NCBI GenBank assembly: GCA_021234155.1
Contig: JAJEKV010000020.1
Coordinates: 17,415,018-17,479,017 of the forward strand
Origin: Isoetes taiwanensis
Taxonomy: Eukaryota > Streptophyta > Lycopodiopsida > Isoetales > Isoetaceae
Reading direction: 5' to 3'
Length of the DNA stretch: 64,000 nucleotides
This document shows positions 20,741 through 33,199 of this stretch, one piece after another. The notes beneath the pieces are model-generated. The model was not told where the DNA came from. It did not search any database and was given only the letters and a program-made list of their open reading frames with translations. The first letter of the stretch is position 1. Every line of letters begins with the position of its first letter. The position numbers and the translations under genes were made by a program.

Positions 20741-23470
20741 CTCAAAACTATAACTTAAACTGGAATTCTCATCACAAGGATACTTGTACACGTCATAGTT
20801 TGAACCAGCAGATAAACCTATCCGAAACATCTCAAGAACCTGTTTTAGACGTGAATAACAAAAGAAAAAAGAGAAAACTATTATGTTTCAAACGAAATTT
20901 CAGTTTATCTGCAAGAATTTGCTTTAATGACTACTATTTTGAGGCTTTGGTAACCTTTGCGGACTTCATTTCCTTATCATAGGAAGCTAAGCCTCAAAGA
21001 GCAAATAATTCTATGCTGGGTCATTGCACAAAGTTATGCTGTAAAATTGATAGACAAAGACAACTTCATCACCACCTAAATCTCTTAAGAGATATTAACT
21101 TCAACTTGCTAAAAGACTTCCTGCCATTCACTCTTTTATGGCGGCATGCATATTTATTGTCGGTACTGGCAATTTAGTACATGTGAACAAGATGATCTAT
21201 TTCTATTGTTACAAGATCTAACTGATGTTTGAATGAACAGTGTGGTGGGCATCACAGAGCTTCCTTGTTAGTTTCCAATGACTCGGAGTGTGAGACAAGA
21301 ATCCCTTTTGGAACCATTGTAAGCTTTCCCATTAGACCAACTGTGAACTAATTTTTCGCATGAAGGCATACATGATGCACAAAAGAACCTACTTGAAATG
21401 CCTGTTTAAGATGGAAGGATTGCTGCAATATGAGTATTCGCACCTGGAAAAAGGCACACAACGAGAAAATTGAGAGCAAGAAAAAAACCAATCTTCTTGA
21501 GTTCTTTCCATAATTGGAAAATAAGATGAACGATGCATGCCCATCCATTTTTCAAGGGATTGAAAATTCTTTTTTTAGTAAAGAAAATATCAGAAGTTGG
21601 AATTACCTCCTCAGCGATAAATTTTGTTAATCTTCCCTCATACTTTTTTGTTTTTCTTTCCTTTTTTTTTTTTTTCAAGTTGGTGCCAATATAGCAACTT
21701 TACAGGTCTTTGGAAAACCACCGGCAAACCGGATGGGCTGTTTGTGGTAGAGTACCTACACATTTAATGCATGTTTTGCTTTGGTAATGCATGTTGCTGT
21801 CAATTGATACATAGGCTGGGAGACACAGAGACCCTCATGATATTGCATGCCTCCAGTCGATGCATGTGGATGTGGATTTGTTTGCCAAAGAGATTCTCAT
21901 AAAACTGTTCCTTGTAAAACCCTCCAGCTTCAAGAAAGCCTCAAACATCGATGGCCCACATGAACTTGATGAATGTTTCAAGTTTTTCAACCGGAAATTT
22001 GTATCATCCTTATAAAATATGCAAAAAAAATTAGTGGAAAAATTCCTGCCATACAACCAACCAAAACAACCTTCTATGCGTTGGACTTTGCCAAACAAGT
22101 AGCAATTGACGTGCCAAATGTATCTGCTCATGTCCAGAAGAATTGTTTGTGGATGTTTGCCACAATTTTGTGTTAATGTCATGGTCATGTGGTGTGTGTG
22201 GAAGGCCAGTTTTTCAACAAGAATGTCCAATGTAAATGGACCCGTTACACTTTGTTGGTAACAGGTTTGACAATGTCAAATGAAGCATCCATTTTTGGCT
22301 CGAAGATTAAATGCTTATTTTTCACCTGTATGAACTGAAGCCAACAGAAATTTATGAAGATATTACTACAAATGCCATCTCTATATTACAATTCTCCGAG
22401 AGACAGAGATGGCCAGGAGAAGGTCATTAAGTGTCACTACCTCAATAAAGAAAATGGAGTATTTTGATGCACAAAAGTGCCAGAGCAGGACCTCTACTAA
22501 GTTTTAATGTTTAACAGTAATAAAGTGACAGCAAGAATGTATGGTGGAGAGAGATTTAAAACTACTCCATCCATTTCTTGGCACAAAATCTGCACTTCCA
22601 TTTCCATGAGTTCTATAGAAATAAAAACTGCCTGTTAATCTGTAATAAGTCTTAACTTGCTTATTCAGCACCATAAATTCATCTTTCAAATGCGACAGAT
22701 TCTAATATAACTCCAAAGAACTAAGGACAGAAGTAAAGGCCATGTCCATCACATGATCAGACTGATGCTTGTCAAATATTTCATCAAAGAGAGCCAATGT
22801 CACGCGTTTGGAAATGCAGATTTTGATAATCGAGATCAATTTGCAGCTCACGCCAATATCCTCTGAACATCCTTCCACGTGAACAAAACTTCCATAAAAC
22901 ACAGAAAACAAGATATCCTTTTGTACAGGATGGTCAACTTATGACATGGCAAACAAAGAGAATCCCTTGCCATACTGCCATGTCGTGGATGTTTGGACCA
23001 AAAATGCAGATAAAGACCATAAGCATGCCAAGCAATTGCCATGGTTTGAGCAGTAGTCTCTACACCCTTCATGGAGTACATAAGACGTTTATCATGAAGA
23101 ACAAAATCAAGAAGTCTGAAATGCAGGTCTCCATGTTAGTTTAATATAAAAGTGAAACTGCTCAGATAAACAAATGACTTCCCTTGAAAACTTTAAGACA
23201 ACAGGCCAAGTGCAACAAATAGATGATGCAAGACTATCATTAACTAGCAATGTTATGACTAAAATAGCACAAGCTGCTTATGCCAATAAGGCGAAAAAAT
23301 GTGACATGAAAAGATAACATGATGTAAAATACAATCTGTAGGCGATACGTGTTCCAAGATTGCCCTCCAACACTGCTTCACCTCCAATATTGCTTCAAAT
23401 GCCCTCCGTAAAAATATTGGTTCACTTGCAAGTTACTTTCATTATCATATTTATATCATCCTTAATAGCT
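20741..23470. other. no recognised gene
   Basis: Several minus-strand frames of 60-130 codons occur (for example around 21835-22230 and 22702-23081), but none shows a domain I recognise. Two adjacent ones near 22700-23080 could be decayed exons of one gene. A poly-T/A run lies at about 21660-21676. Confidence 0.45.
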
Positions 23471-23599
23471 GGCATCACCCTTTGTTTTTAATCCATTGCA
23501 GGTCCATTAAGCTGCCAAACACACCTCCATATTGGCAGCTGGCTGGAATTCTATTTTGATCATCAAGAAAAAAACAAGAGACTGGGGGACCAGCCTGCT

Positions 23600-25190
23600 C
23601 TTTTTGTTTTGCATGATGCTGCCATGCTATGGCAGCATAAAAGAGCAAGACACAATCTGATTTACTCATGCTCACACTGGGATTTGAACACAGATATACA
23701 AGCACAATTCATTTGAGGAAAATGCATCTTTGCACATTATGAAGTGGAGATTTGAAGACCAAGGTGAGGACATTCAACAAAGATCACGCAAGCATGCTAA
23801 GGAAGGTGATTCAAACAGGACAACTTTGAAGATTTAAAGACCCCTTGAAGTGTTCTTGGTATGTGGATGTTTCCATTTGAGTTCTTAGCATAACTATATC
23901 CCATGATCTCCATCTCAAGCCTTCCACATCCTTTGCCATAAAAACATGCCTATGACCTCAAGTCCCATGTTTAGCTTTCATTTCCTAAAGCAAATTGGCC
24001 TAGGAGATATTTTCTAGTCAAAACTTCTCTTTCACATGTCATTCACACCACATGCACTCATCATACCATCACCATCTTGTTAAAAGCACAAATTTTCACT
24101 TGATTTGGTCATGCCCATGGTCAAGGGTCAAAATTCTCTCTCTAGAAGTAAATGGTAAGAGAAAGTGCAAAATTCCAAGTCAAAAATTTGCCTAAAGGAT
24201 GCAAATTATATGCATTGGCATTGAAATTGACCCATGTCATCACTCAAAATGGCCAAGTCATCATACACATCATCTTCATTGCCATGTCACATCACACACG
24301 TGTCACCCCATTGAAAATTCCATTCTACTCAAAAATTCTTCAATATAAGTTGTTTGAGTTCATAAGGGTGACATGTTATCTTGCCACATCATCACCAACA
24401 CCTCCACATCATCATCCACATGTCACACTCATCATCTCCACCTCATCACATGTTTTGACTAGAAAAAATATTCCTTGCCAAGTTGTTTGCCACCTCATCA
24501 TCCCTTTTGCCATGTCATCTTCTTCTTGCCAACTCATCTTGCCTACTTGCCATCTCACCATTTTTCCATACCCTATTTAAGCCAAAAAATGGAAAATCTA
24601 ATTTTGCAAAAAAAAATTCCACCATCATGGAGAGCATAAAAAAGATTCTTTTTGCAAAAAAGAAATTTCAAAAATATGTTCATTTGGGCCTTCATATTTG
24701 ATTTCTTGGAAAATGTGCCAGGCTTTACTTTGCAAAAAAAATTCCCTATCTACCCCCCAGCCTAGATTCCCCGTTCAATCACCCTTCGCCACGTGGTATA
24801 CCCGGGCATGTGGGGCGGTGGAGGTACCGAGGCCCACGTGGATATAGCACGTATTTATTAATAATATTGCATTTGTTATTTCTTATATACCTTGGTCGTC
24901 TGTCTTGAAAAGTGCATGTGGGATATCTCAAGTTGTTTTGCCAAGAACCCTAATCGACAGTTATGCCAAGATCCGCCAAATTTACCTGAATCAACCACCC
25001 AATCATGACCTTGAGCCATCGGATCGGCCTATTTTGCACCAAGAACTCATCAATTAAACTAAAAAACTAGCCCAGATTTGCCAAGAACAGGATAAACAGG
25101 AGATTTGAAAAGGGAAAAAATTGCTCAGAGTTTTTTCGAGGGCTTTAAGGCAAAGAACGGATCGAAGACTTTGAAGAAAGACTAGTTTCG
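23600..25190 (+). repeat. degraded LTR-like region, related to the one after 49.8 kb
   Basis: The layout and many short blocks match the region after the 46.8-49.85 kb gypsy element. Shared parts are GGCAGCATAaAAGAGCAA, TGGAGaTTTGAAGAC, then a long tract rich in CATCATC/CCACATCATC and TGCCACCTCATC. They continue with a CCTATTTAAGCC box near 24567, a GTGTGG(G)ATATcTC-type block and a GAGTTTTTTcGAGGGCTTT end. The ends and any target duplication could not be fixed. It is probably an old solo LTR or LTR plus 3' UTR. Confidence 0.55.
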
Positions 25191-27060
25191 ATCGAGTAAA
25201 ACACAAGAACGACAAAACTAATCTGACCCAATAGAATCAAGCAAAACCTGTGAAAACTCAAATCCCAAGGAGTGGCAATGTGATTCCAAATGCATCAAAC
25301 TATCAAGCAAAAACCAAGGAAAATAAAAACCAAGGATCCCAATGCAACAAACCATGAAACCGCAAGAACTATGGTAAGAGCCTATTGAAGCTCGAGAAAT
25401 GCCAAGGTACCAAAGGCAGCCTATACCCTAACATTGATCCACCATCAAACAAAACTTGGGGGAGAGCATGGTGGAGGAAGAATCCATCACGGCTCTGCCG
25501 AATTTGAGTAAGGAATGGACTAGCCATTCTGCAGTTGCTGGAACACATAAGGCTGATTAGGGTTTGCAGGAAGGATGTGCTACGGTTGATACAGCTGGCA
25601 CATTTTCGATCGAGTGTTTTGGAGGTAGCTAGAGAGGGTTTTGCTGTACCATTTGCTATGCTCTTTGTGTGATGTTGGATGAATGGAGTGGCTTTATTAT
25701 GCTCTTTGGGATTGAAGAATTAAACGAAGTAATAAAGTCTCTAGTGACCCTTCTTTACAAATGATTTGCATGTCGAAAGGGTTTGTTTATACAATCTCTC
25801 CGATTGTTTTGGAGTTTTTATTTCTTTGTTTCGAATGCATTTTGGGTGCTTGCATGCATGGACAGTCCTTGTAGCCTCTTATTCAAAGGATTTGAAGTTT
25901 TGTATGGCTTCAAGGCATACAGGACTGCATTTCGGCGTAGACCGGTGGGGTCACTGGCCACGCCATAATGCGGGACCATATGCCTTGAAGCCACAATATG
26001 GCATTTGAGGAGCTATTTCGGGACCATATGCCTTAAAGCCAAGAATATGGTGTTTGGGGAGCTATTTGGACGGCTATGGCATCGCTGCGGTCTATTTTGG
26101 GTATGGCAGCTCCTTGTTCTGCGACTTTTGTAATTTTGTGCTGCGAATCAAAGTGTTTTTGCCTTCGCAGTTTAAATTTTTTTTTTTTCCTTCGTTGTGG
26201 TGCTTTAGGTTTGGGGCGCCTACTCTGGTTCACAAGTAGCAGCAGTCGAAGAACTCGTAAAGTAGAGAAGAGATGGCAAAGTTCTGCTCTTATGGCAGAT
26301 TTTCACACAAAAAGGGTGGTTTCTTGCGCTTAGAGGAAGATTATTTTAGAGGTAGTACATGATGGAATTGATATGGTGAATAATGGCAGATTTTCATGCT
26401 TATTGCAGCAGCATGCAGCCATAGCCATAGCTTCAATTTCAAACCCATGTGGGCTAAATAGGCATTCCATGGATTTTGTTGCAGAGGCAGCCTCCTGAAT
26501 CAGGAGAGAATATAATGATTTTGGGGCCGGATTTGAGAGTAAAAATGGTTTTGGCAAGCCGGATTGAGGCTAAAAACGCAGAAAGAGGTTTCATTTGGCC
26601 GAAAATGCGGATTTGGTGAAGAAAGGATGCCGAAATCAAACATTTTTGGAGCACGGATTACATGCACTAACGCAGATACCACGATGGATTGGATGGATTT
26701 ATTGGGGGTAAAACTTGTTCGTTGTAAGCAAGCTATTGCTACATATGTTTTTACAGAGTAAACAAGCTATTTAGCAAGGTTTAACAACGCCTAATTCAAG
26801 CTATGGCCCTATTGAAAGAAACACAGAAAAGAAAGAACTGCCTTGCTCTGCACATTGTTAACCAGCTGAAAAGTGAAAATGCAGAATGGTAGACCCAAAT
26901 ACCATTCTGCAATGGAGAGGAATGCCACATGGCATCATGACATTAATAGACAAGCAAATTACCGTCAAGGGTCTGCCTTCCGGCAGTTTCTGCATCCATT
27001 CTAATCAAGAATGGCAAATCGCTACCAAAAAACCTGTAGAATCTGGTTAGATTTGCCTTG
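25191..27060. other. no recognised gene
   Basis: AT-rich sequence with short frames only. A local repeat of GGGACCATATGCCTTgAAGCCA occurs near 25971-26043. Nothing protein-like is recognised. Confidence 0.4.
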
Positions 27061-27177
27061 ACGTCGTGGAACAGGAAGGGGTCAGGCATTCTTGCCAGCC
27101 CCCTGACTTGCAGAATTCGGTCGCGCCAGTCAGGGGGCTGGCAAGAATGCCCTCCCCCTTTCCGTTCCACATTACGT
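27061..27177. repeat. long near-perfect hairpin (about 43-bp arms)
   Basis: The left arm, starting ACGTCGTGGAACAGGAAGGG, pairs with the right arm, ending TTTCCGTTCCACATTACGT, around a ~19-base loop containing GAATTC. GGCATTCTTGCCAGCCCCCT and its complement pair without mismatch. A partial second copy lies near 31513-31574. Confidence 0.85.
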
Positions 27178-27214
27178 ACACCCCTTATTCCTTAATCTAC
27201 ACCGTACGTAAAGT

Positions 27215-27559
27215 TCCTCGTTTGTGGGGTATGCATGTACAAAATTTGCTATACTGTATAACAAGATTCGCAAAATACTATAAGATTTCAAGCGGAATAC
27301 TATATGGTGTTGATTTCGTACGTACAAAATACAATTATGAGGGCTCTCGCTGCCCTACGTCACCCCCCGTGTGAATATGCACCCAAACCAAAGGGGGTTT
27401 AAGGGGGATTTTAATTTAAATGTGTTGGACCCAATGGTTGTATTAATTAATGTCAATGGTAGCTATGTGTTGGTTGTTATGTGTTGGGGGATTTAATTTT
27501 TATATGTTGGATGTTAATGGTTTGTGTTGCAAAAATTTTTTTTTGGCCCCTTCGGGGCC
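27215..27559 (+). repeat. GC-hairpin-ended repeat, copy 1
   Basis: It shares GTGGGGTATGCATGTACAAA, the CTATACTGTATAA block and GGGGCTCTCGCTGCCCTACG-like sequence with copy 3 at 42.25-42.71 kb. It also shares CCCGTGTGAATATGCACCCA and ends in the hairpin GGCCCCTTCGGGGCC. The left inverted repeat of copy 3 is missing. Confidence 0.75.
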
Positions 27560-28344
27560 TTAGGGACATCACCCCCCCTCGGTGTGACAACAATTTTAGA
27601 ATTCAAACCAGAAAAAAACTAGAATTCATTTGAGGCTTTCATCACCTGGAGCTTTTGAATTTGATCACAATAAAACAAATAGAACATAAGTAAAAGTTAC
27701 CATAAAATAGAGCAAATTTATCCCATTATTCTGAAAGTCATAAAGTTTGCAACATCCATACACAAACATTTTTCAACTGGAATTTAACAGCAGTCTTTGG
27801 CCTCCATGGATTCTTGTGGTGGGAAACCAAAGTGGGAAACTTTTCTGCTTGTTAGCACAAGGATCTAGAAGCCTTGGAATTTACTTAATAACTGCCTCAA
27901 AATCTAAAAATGCATGGTAATTTTTTGCAAGCTTCATTCGGAATGAGCCATAAAACAATATCCAATAGCGCAATCCTGTATTAATCAGCTGGTAGGATGT
28001 GAAAGCCTACCAAACCCAGCCGCAAAATTGCTGTTTTAGCATAGATAACTTAACCAAACATATCCATATCATACACTATCAAAAAGATCTCGGAGAGAGC
28101 TTTCCAACGCAATACAAATCATCTCAAACAAAGCTCTGGATCAAAAGTTATGATAAGAAATGTGTTGCCGGCGGGGAAACTGCACTACATGCGCCCTTCA
28201 AGCCCTTCATGTGCCCATTATGCACCACACACACAAAAAGAGGGCTTTTGTTGTGAGCCATTGGTTGTTGACCATTGAAAAAAAAGGCTAAAATCAATGG
28301 CCCTTCATGTGCCCATTATGCACCACACGCACAAAAAAAGGGCT

Positions 28345-28621
28345 TTTGTTGTATGCAAGTACAAAATTTGCTATACTGTATAATAAGTTTTGCAAAATAC
28401 TATAAGATTTGTGGTAATATACTACATGGTGTTGATTTTTACATGCGAAATATAATTTTAGGGGCTCTCGCTGCCCTACGTCACCCCCCGTGTGAATATA
28501 CACCCAAACCAAAGGGGGTTTGAAGGGGGATTTAGTTTTTAAGTGTTGGACGTAATGGTTTAGTGTTATGTATTGTTATATGGTCGTGTTATATTAAAAA
28601 ATTTCGGGCCCCTTCGGGGCC
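28345..28621 (+). repeat. GC-hairpin-ended repeat, copy 2
   Basis: Same body as copy 1 (GCAAGTACAAAATTTGCTAT...CTCTCGCTGCCCTACGTCAC), ending in GGCCCCTTCGGGGCC, again without the left inverted repeat. A separate direct duplication just upstream repeats CCCTTCATGTGCCCATTATG followed by a CACAC-AAAA block (about 28205-28250 and 28300-28345). Confidence 0.72.
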
Positions 28622-29885
28622 AAAAAGGATTCACAACATTAAAACAATGATATCGATAACACATGGTGAATGATAATGGATGGAGAACCATTGGGAATTT
28701 TAATGATTCCATTAGAAGAAAAAATTAGAGATAAAGGCAATAACTACGATGATCTATGAGAATGGAAATATTCTAAATCAACTAGAATGCTAAAAGATGC
28801 ATTTTATGCATGTAATAGTAGAACAATAGCATATTTATGGCACGGGACTCAAACCCAATCATATCTTTGAAATCATTGCAGTCATATCTTTGGCAACATA
28901 TGTGCTTGCAATAGGAAATACCATGTGAATTGATATTTAGCTTGCGAAGATACTCGTAATAGTATTCCATATTTGAAATCCAAACAACTTTATTAGCAAT
29001 AGCAAGGCACAATTCCATATTTAAAATCCAAAAAACTTCATGTACAAGAGGTTAGGACAATAAAATTGGACCAATCTATAACACAAGAAAATCATTAATG
29101 TTGATGTTTTCAGCTTTTCTTGTTGTGCCTATAGTTCACTCTGTTGAATGTTCATGCTGCAAAATGACATTTTGCAAAGTGACCATAAGAAATATCATGC
29201 TATTTTTGCTAATGGTCTGTTAAAATATGGCCAGCAACGCATTTACCCCAGAATGGAGAACCGAGCACAATCCTGTTTGTTCCCCATCTGAGCATGTTGT
29301 TTCTTTCTGAGTGTTTGTTGGCCCAAGCTTTCAGGCAACAATGCAACAATTTCCAATACCTGTTTGCACAATACAAAAGAGAACATACAGATCTAAGCTA
29401 ATGGTGCATTTGAAATATGACCCGAGAACGCATTTACCAAAGCACCGCAACCCTTTTTGGTCAATACACCACATCATCTTAATCCTAGATGATGCATGAA
29501 GGAAGATTCACAAACATAAATTCTCATACATAAAATAATAATAGAACTCTGTACTTATCTTCTGTCACTATACCAGAGTTATTCCCGAAGCTTGTAATCA
29601 TCGAGCTCCATGACCTTCTTTGGGAACGTCATTTAGGCCGGTTTGGCCAATTTTTCTCTAGCAAGCACATGCCTTAGCAAATAACTCATGAAATTGATGG
29701 ATGGTCTTCACTTCTACCGTGTCAACACATAATTTTAGTACAACATATCCCTTGGCGAGACATCTTCTCTTGGTAAATACTAACATGAGTCAAGCCTCGG
29801 TTGAATCGCCCAAGCCCATCTTCTAAAACAGGGAATCTCATTTGATTTGGAATCCAACGGTCCATGTATAATTCATAATATGAAA
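28622..29885. other. no recognised gene
   Basis: AT-rich sequence with no protein-like frame recognised. A local near-repeat CCATATTTgAAATCCAAAcAACTT occurs at about 28967-29040. Confidence 0.4.
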
Positions 29886-29891
29886 CCTCTA

Positions 29892-30130
29892 TTACGCTCG
29901 TGTATTTTGAGCTAGGGCAAGAATGGCTTTAAGGACCAAGGTCATAAGTCCGGGGTTTCCATCCCGGCCTGAAAAATCGATATCGGCATAAGCGGGGAGA
30001 TATTTGCATCTTTCTTGCAAGAATAAATTTAGAGTTTTACCCGCATTTGTGTGCGTTTTGCCGCTTTCGGTGGCACCATAAGCAAAAAATTGTGGCACTA
30101 TAGCCCCTTGAACAACATGGGCAATATATG
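29892..30130 (-). pseudogene. kinesin motor domain fragment
   Basis: The minus-strand frame reads FFAYGATESGKTHT followed by NPGLMTLVLKAILALAQNT. This is the kinesin ATPase P-loop (usual form FAYGATGSGKT with T or H and T) and the helix that follows. Kinesins are microtubule motors. About 30 extra residues separate the P-loop from PGLM, where only a few are usual. The block before it (AHVVQGAIVPQ) lacks the GYNATV that normally precedes FAYG. Only this piece of a ~350-residue motor is present, so it is a fragment. Confidence 0.72.
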
Positions 30131-30454
30131 CTCGGCTCCCCCCGCAAAAATTTGAGTCAATTCATCCTTTTCCCCATAGCAAGAATCCAGCTTGTATGAT
30201 TAGAATGACGCAATGCAATCACATATTAATTTCAGCATTTGTGAAAAAAAGGCCTCAAGGAGCCATTCTTCGCTTCTCAGATTCGTGCTTCTCTATGATA
30301 GCACGCAACGTCATTCGACTTTTCGGACCCGGAAGAGCACGGAGCCACTCAGATTATTATTAGCCATTTTCAAGATGTGCTTTCTTCATTAGCACATCTG
30401 TACCCAATCCACTGCCCTATTTATTGTCAGACAAAGGATGAACAGAATAAGTCG

Positions 30455-31079
30455 TTATCTGGAAATGGAAAAAGATAATACCTTGAGAAGCTGGTGCCTT
30501 TGAGAGGAGGGCATGAGAGCAAGAGTTCTGGCCAGGGGCAAAAGCCTCCGTCGCAGATCTGCCAGGCCTGGAAGACCTGTGATTGCTATAAGACCAGATC
30601 CCTCCGATCCAAGTGCTGCAACACTCCCAAGTACTTCAGCACTCCCAAGTATTGGTTTTTCTTGATTCATGCAGTCAACGGGTCCTTCCTTCAAATCACA
30701 TTCTAATATATCAACAACCTTTTGCAAGTAAGATTCCTGAAACTTTACATCAACTTGATGGCCGACTCTTTCATCATTTTTCAAATAAATATGTATATCC
30801 ATGACAGAACATTCCTTGCCTTGTTGCCTTGTATGCACACCATTGACCAAGTTCATCAGGAGTGTATGTGACAAAGACGAAGCTTCGAAGGCGGATTATT
30901 TGCTCCATCTCTGTTCTCTCTGACACACCATAAACAAGGCGGAGCTCTTCTGTCAGCCCAGCATCTCGGGCACCCATAAACTGCCATTTGCTAGGTTTCG
31001 AGCTTAGGTTTCGAGCTGGTTCCGTATCATTACAACAGAGCATCAGATCTGCATGATCGAAATACAACGAGGCCACCAT
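30455..31079 (-). pseudogene. unrecognised protein fragment, frameshifted
   Basis: Two minus-strand frames overlap near 30800-30870 and look like one coding unit with a one-base shift. The upstream frame reads SKWQFMGARDAGLTEELRLV and RLRSFVFVTYTPDELGQW. The downstream one reads MDIHIYLKNDERVGHQVDVK and GLADLRRRLLPLARTLALMP. The residue mix is protein-like, but I do not recognise the family. It lies 325 bases upstream of the kinesin fragment on the same strand, so it could be part of the same decayed gene. Confidence 0.45.
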
Positions 31080-31512
31080 CCCATATCAAAAGAAATGATG
31101 TTCGACATGCCTCTGACCAGTACCTTTTGGTGCTCCACCTCTGCAGAATTTGTGCCTTCAGCTAGCAAACCCTATTTCTAAATGGCTCGAGGGTTGCATG
31201 TCAACGAGCCTCAATAAGCTAATTGAGAAAAAATACAATATGGCACATGGGTCTAAACCATTGAACAAAAACGCTAAAATTAATGCAGGCGTATGTGCAC
31301 TCTAGATATACTAATTAGTAGTCCCCATGCAATACACTTTCAAAATCATATGAAAACCATAGAAAAAATAGTATAAAAATACAAAACCAACCCCCTGTTA
31401 TTATGCTACATATTGATTCCTACGGATTCAAGAATCATTCTTATCCAGAATGAAAACTGGCATGTAGAAAACCGGGAAAATGGCATGCAGAAAATCGGGA
31501 GAATCAAGTCTG

Positions 31513-31580
31513 CTTACCTTGACGTTGTGGAGCGGGAAGGGGTCGAGCATTCTTGCCAGCCTCCCGTTCCACATAAGATA
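31513..31580. repeat. partial copy of the 27.1-kb hairpin repeat
   Basis: CCTTGACGTtGTGGAgCgGG, then AAGGGGTC and GCATTCTTGCCAGC, match the left arm. It then jumps to CCGTTCCACAT of the right arm, so the centre of the hairpin is missing. Confidence 0.7.
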
Positions 31581-31703
31581 ATGTCATAACTCATGGAATC
31601 TACACATCAAAAAGTCATTTTCCCACTTTCACGAAGGAAAAGTGTTGAATCCTTGAGCATAGTAGTATATATGAGCCGTCTATCAGCATTTGCATTCGTT
31701 ACT

Positions 31704-31780
31704 ACTCCCTATGCTAATTGAGTGGTTGATGCGAAGTACTTCTTTTTCGCATCAAACACTCAAGTTAGCAATATGGGATT
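31704..31780. repeat. foldback hairpin (about 25-33 bp arms)
   Basis: TGCTAATTGAGTGGTTGATG followed by CGAA pairs with TTCGCATCAAACACTCAAGT followed by TAGCA, around a ~10-base loop. Weaker pairing extends outward (CTCCCTATGC with GCAATATGGGA). It could be a MITE or a small-RNA precursor. Confidence 0.65.
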
Positions 31781-33199
31781 GAATTGAGCAGAGGAATAGT
31801 GCAGGATGAGTGGTTGATTCTCATCGGAAGTAGGCCTTATGTACATGTTAAGATTTCTATAAAAAAAATTGTTTCGTCGGTTAATATGATCATGAAGATA
31901 GTACATTGTGATACATTTGATTTCTTCTTTTGTTATATAGTGCTTACAAAGGATGGAATATAAATATGTACTAGCTATGCTTCTACTATTTTGTAACTGT
32001 TTTATGTGATTTATAGTCTTGTTGGGAAAGCTCGAAAGCTGTAAATAAAGATCATGGTACTGCCTAATCTGACCGAAGATTCAAATCCTCTTGAAGAGGC
32101 ATTTTGTAAATATTGAATGTTAAGAGGATAGTACTTATTTTGACTTGTATATTGACTTGGTGCAATAGTTTATCATATGCTGACATTGAAAATGGGGTTT
32201 GACATTATCACATTTTGTGCGAACAGTGGACATCTAGCAGAGGGAATATATGTAGGAATATTATGAAAATCAATGGCTACAATTTTATAATACGAGAAAA
32301 TAACCAATATAACGGCATCCAATTGAATGTTTGCTTTAGAGCACGATGTGATAAAGCCCTCCATGTAAAGACTTCTACATGAAATTTGAGCTATCATGTG
32401 TGCTTACTTCCACTTGCAATTCTCTTTTCTCCCTCGAATCTCTAGCCTCTTCAAGTTTCTCTGGATTTTGTTTGCCATCTTTGTATATTGATATCACATT
32501 CACACTTCCTTTAACGCCTGGGAACTTTCTCTCTCACTAGCGCCTGGAAACTTGCCACTTCCTCTCTCTAGCCCACGTCCCAGTAATTGTCTCTCTAGTG
32601 CACATATCATTCTTCCTCTCTCTTTGCCCACTTTCTGAACTACTTTCACTCTCTCCTTGCCATTTTCCCTTTGTTGCTCATTTAAATACATTCTCTCTCT
32701 AGCTCTTACTCCAAGCCGACTCATAGCATGCCCATGGCTTGTGCCAGCTTCTAGCAAGCATGTATACACGGACTGGGTCGCCTTCTGCACATATCTTCTA
32801 TTTAAGGCTTTTTAAAAAATCTTCTTGAGATCCTATCTTCAATCTGAGCCCATTCCAAATAATTCTAGCAACGACTGGAATCGAACCTCCCACACATAGG
32901 ATTGAATCCCTCCAATCCCCTCCCCCCCCCAGTCTAAAAAAAGCCTTTAAACTTGCAAAGAGCCCTTTATACATAGCCCAAACAACAATGCCCCATTGTG
33001 TAGCCCCTTGCCCCGACCCCACACTTGGAGGGAAACATCCCCCAGGCCCAAACCCAGGACCAGACCCAGTCAGCTGCCTAGGCACGCCCACAAACTGTTG
33101 ATCCCGTGCATCATGAGACCGCCTGGGACAACCAAGCTCAAGGGCCATCTTATGGAGACATGGGAGCATGCAAGGCACAGGCTACCCGATCTTCTAGGA

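Noticed and set aside
24350-24560. CATCATC-rich tract as a CRISPR-like or regulatory array
   Set aside because: The spacing is irregular, and the same tract recurs in the LTR-like region after 49.8 kb. It is low-complexity LTR sequence in a plant genome.
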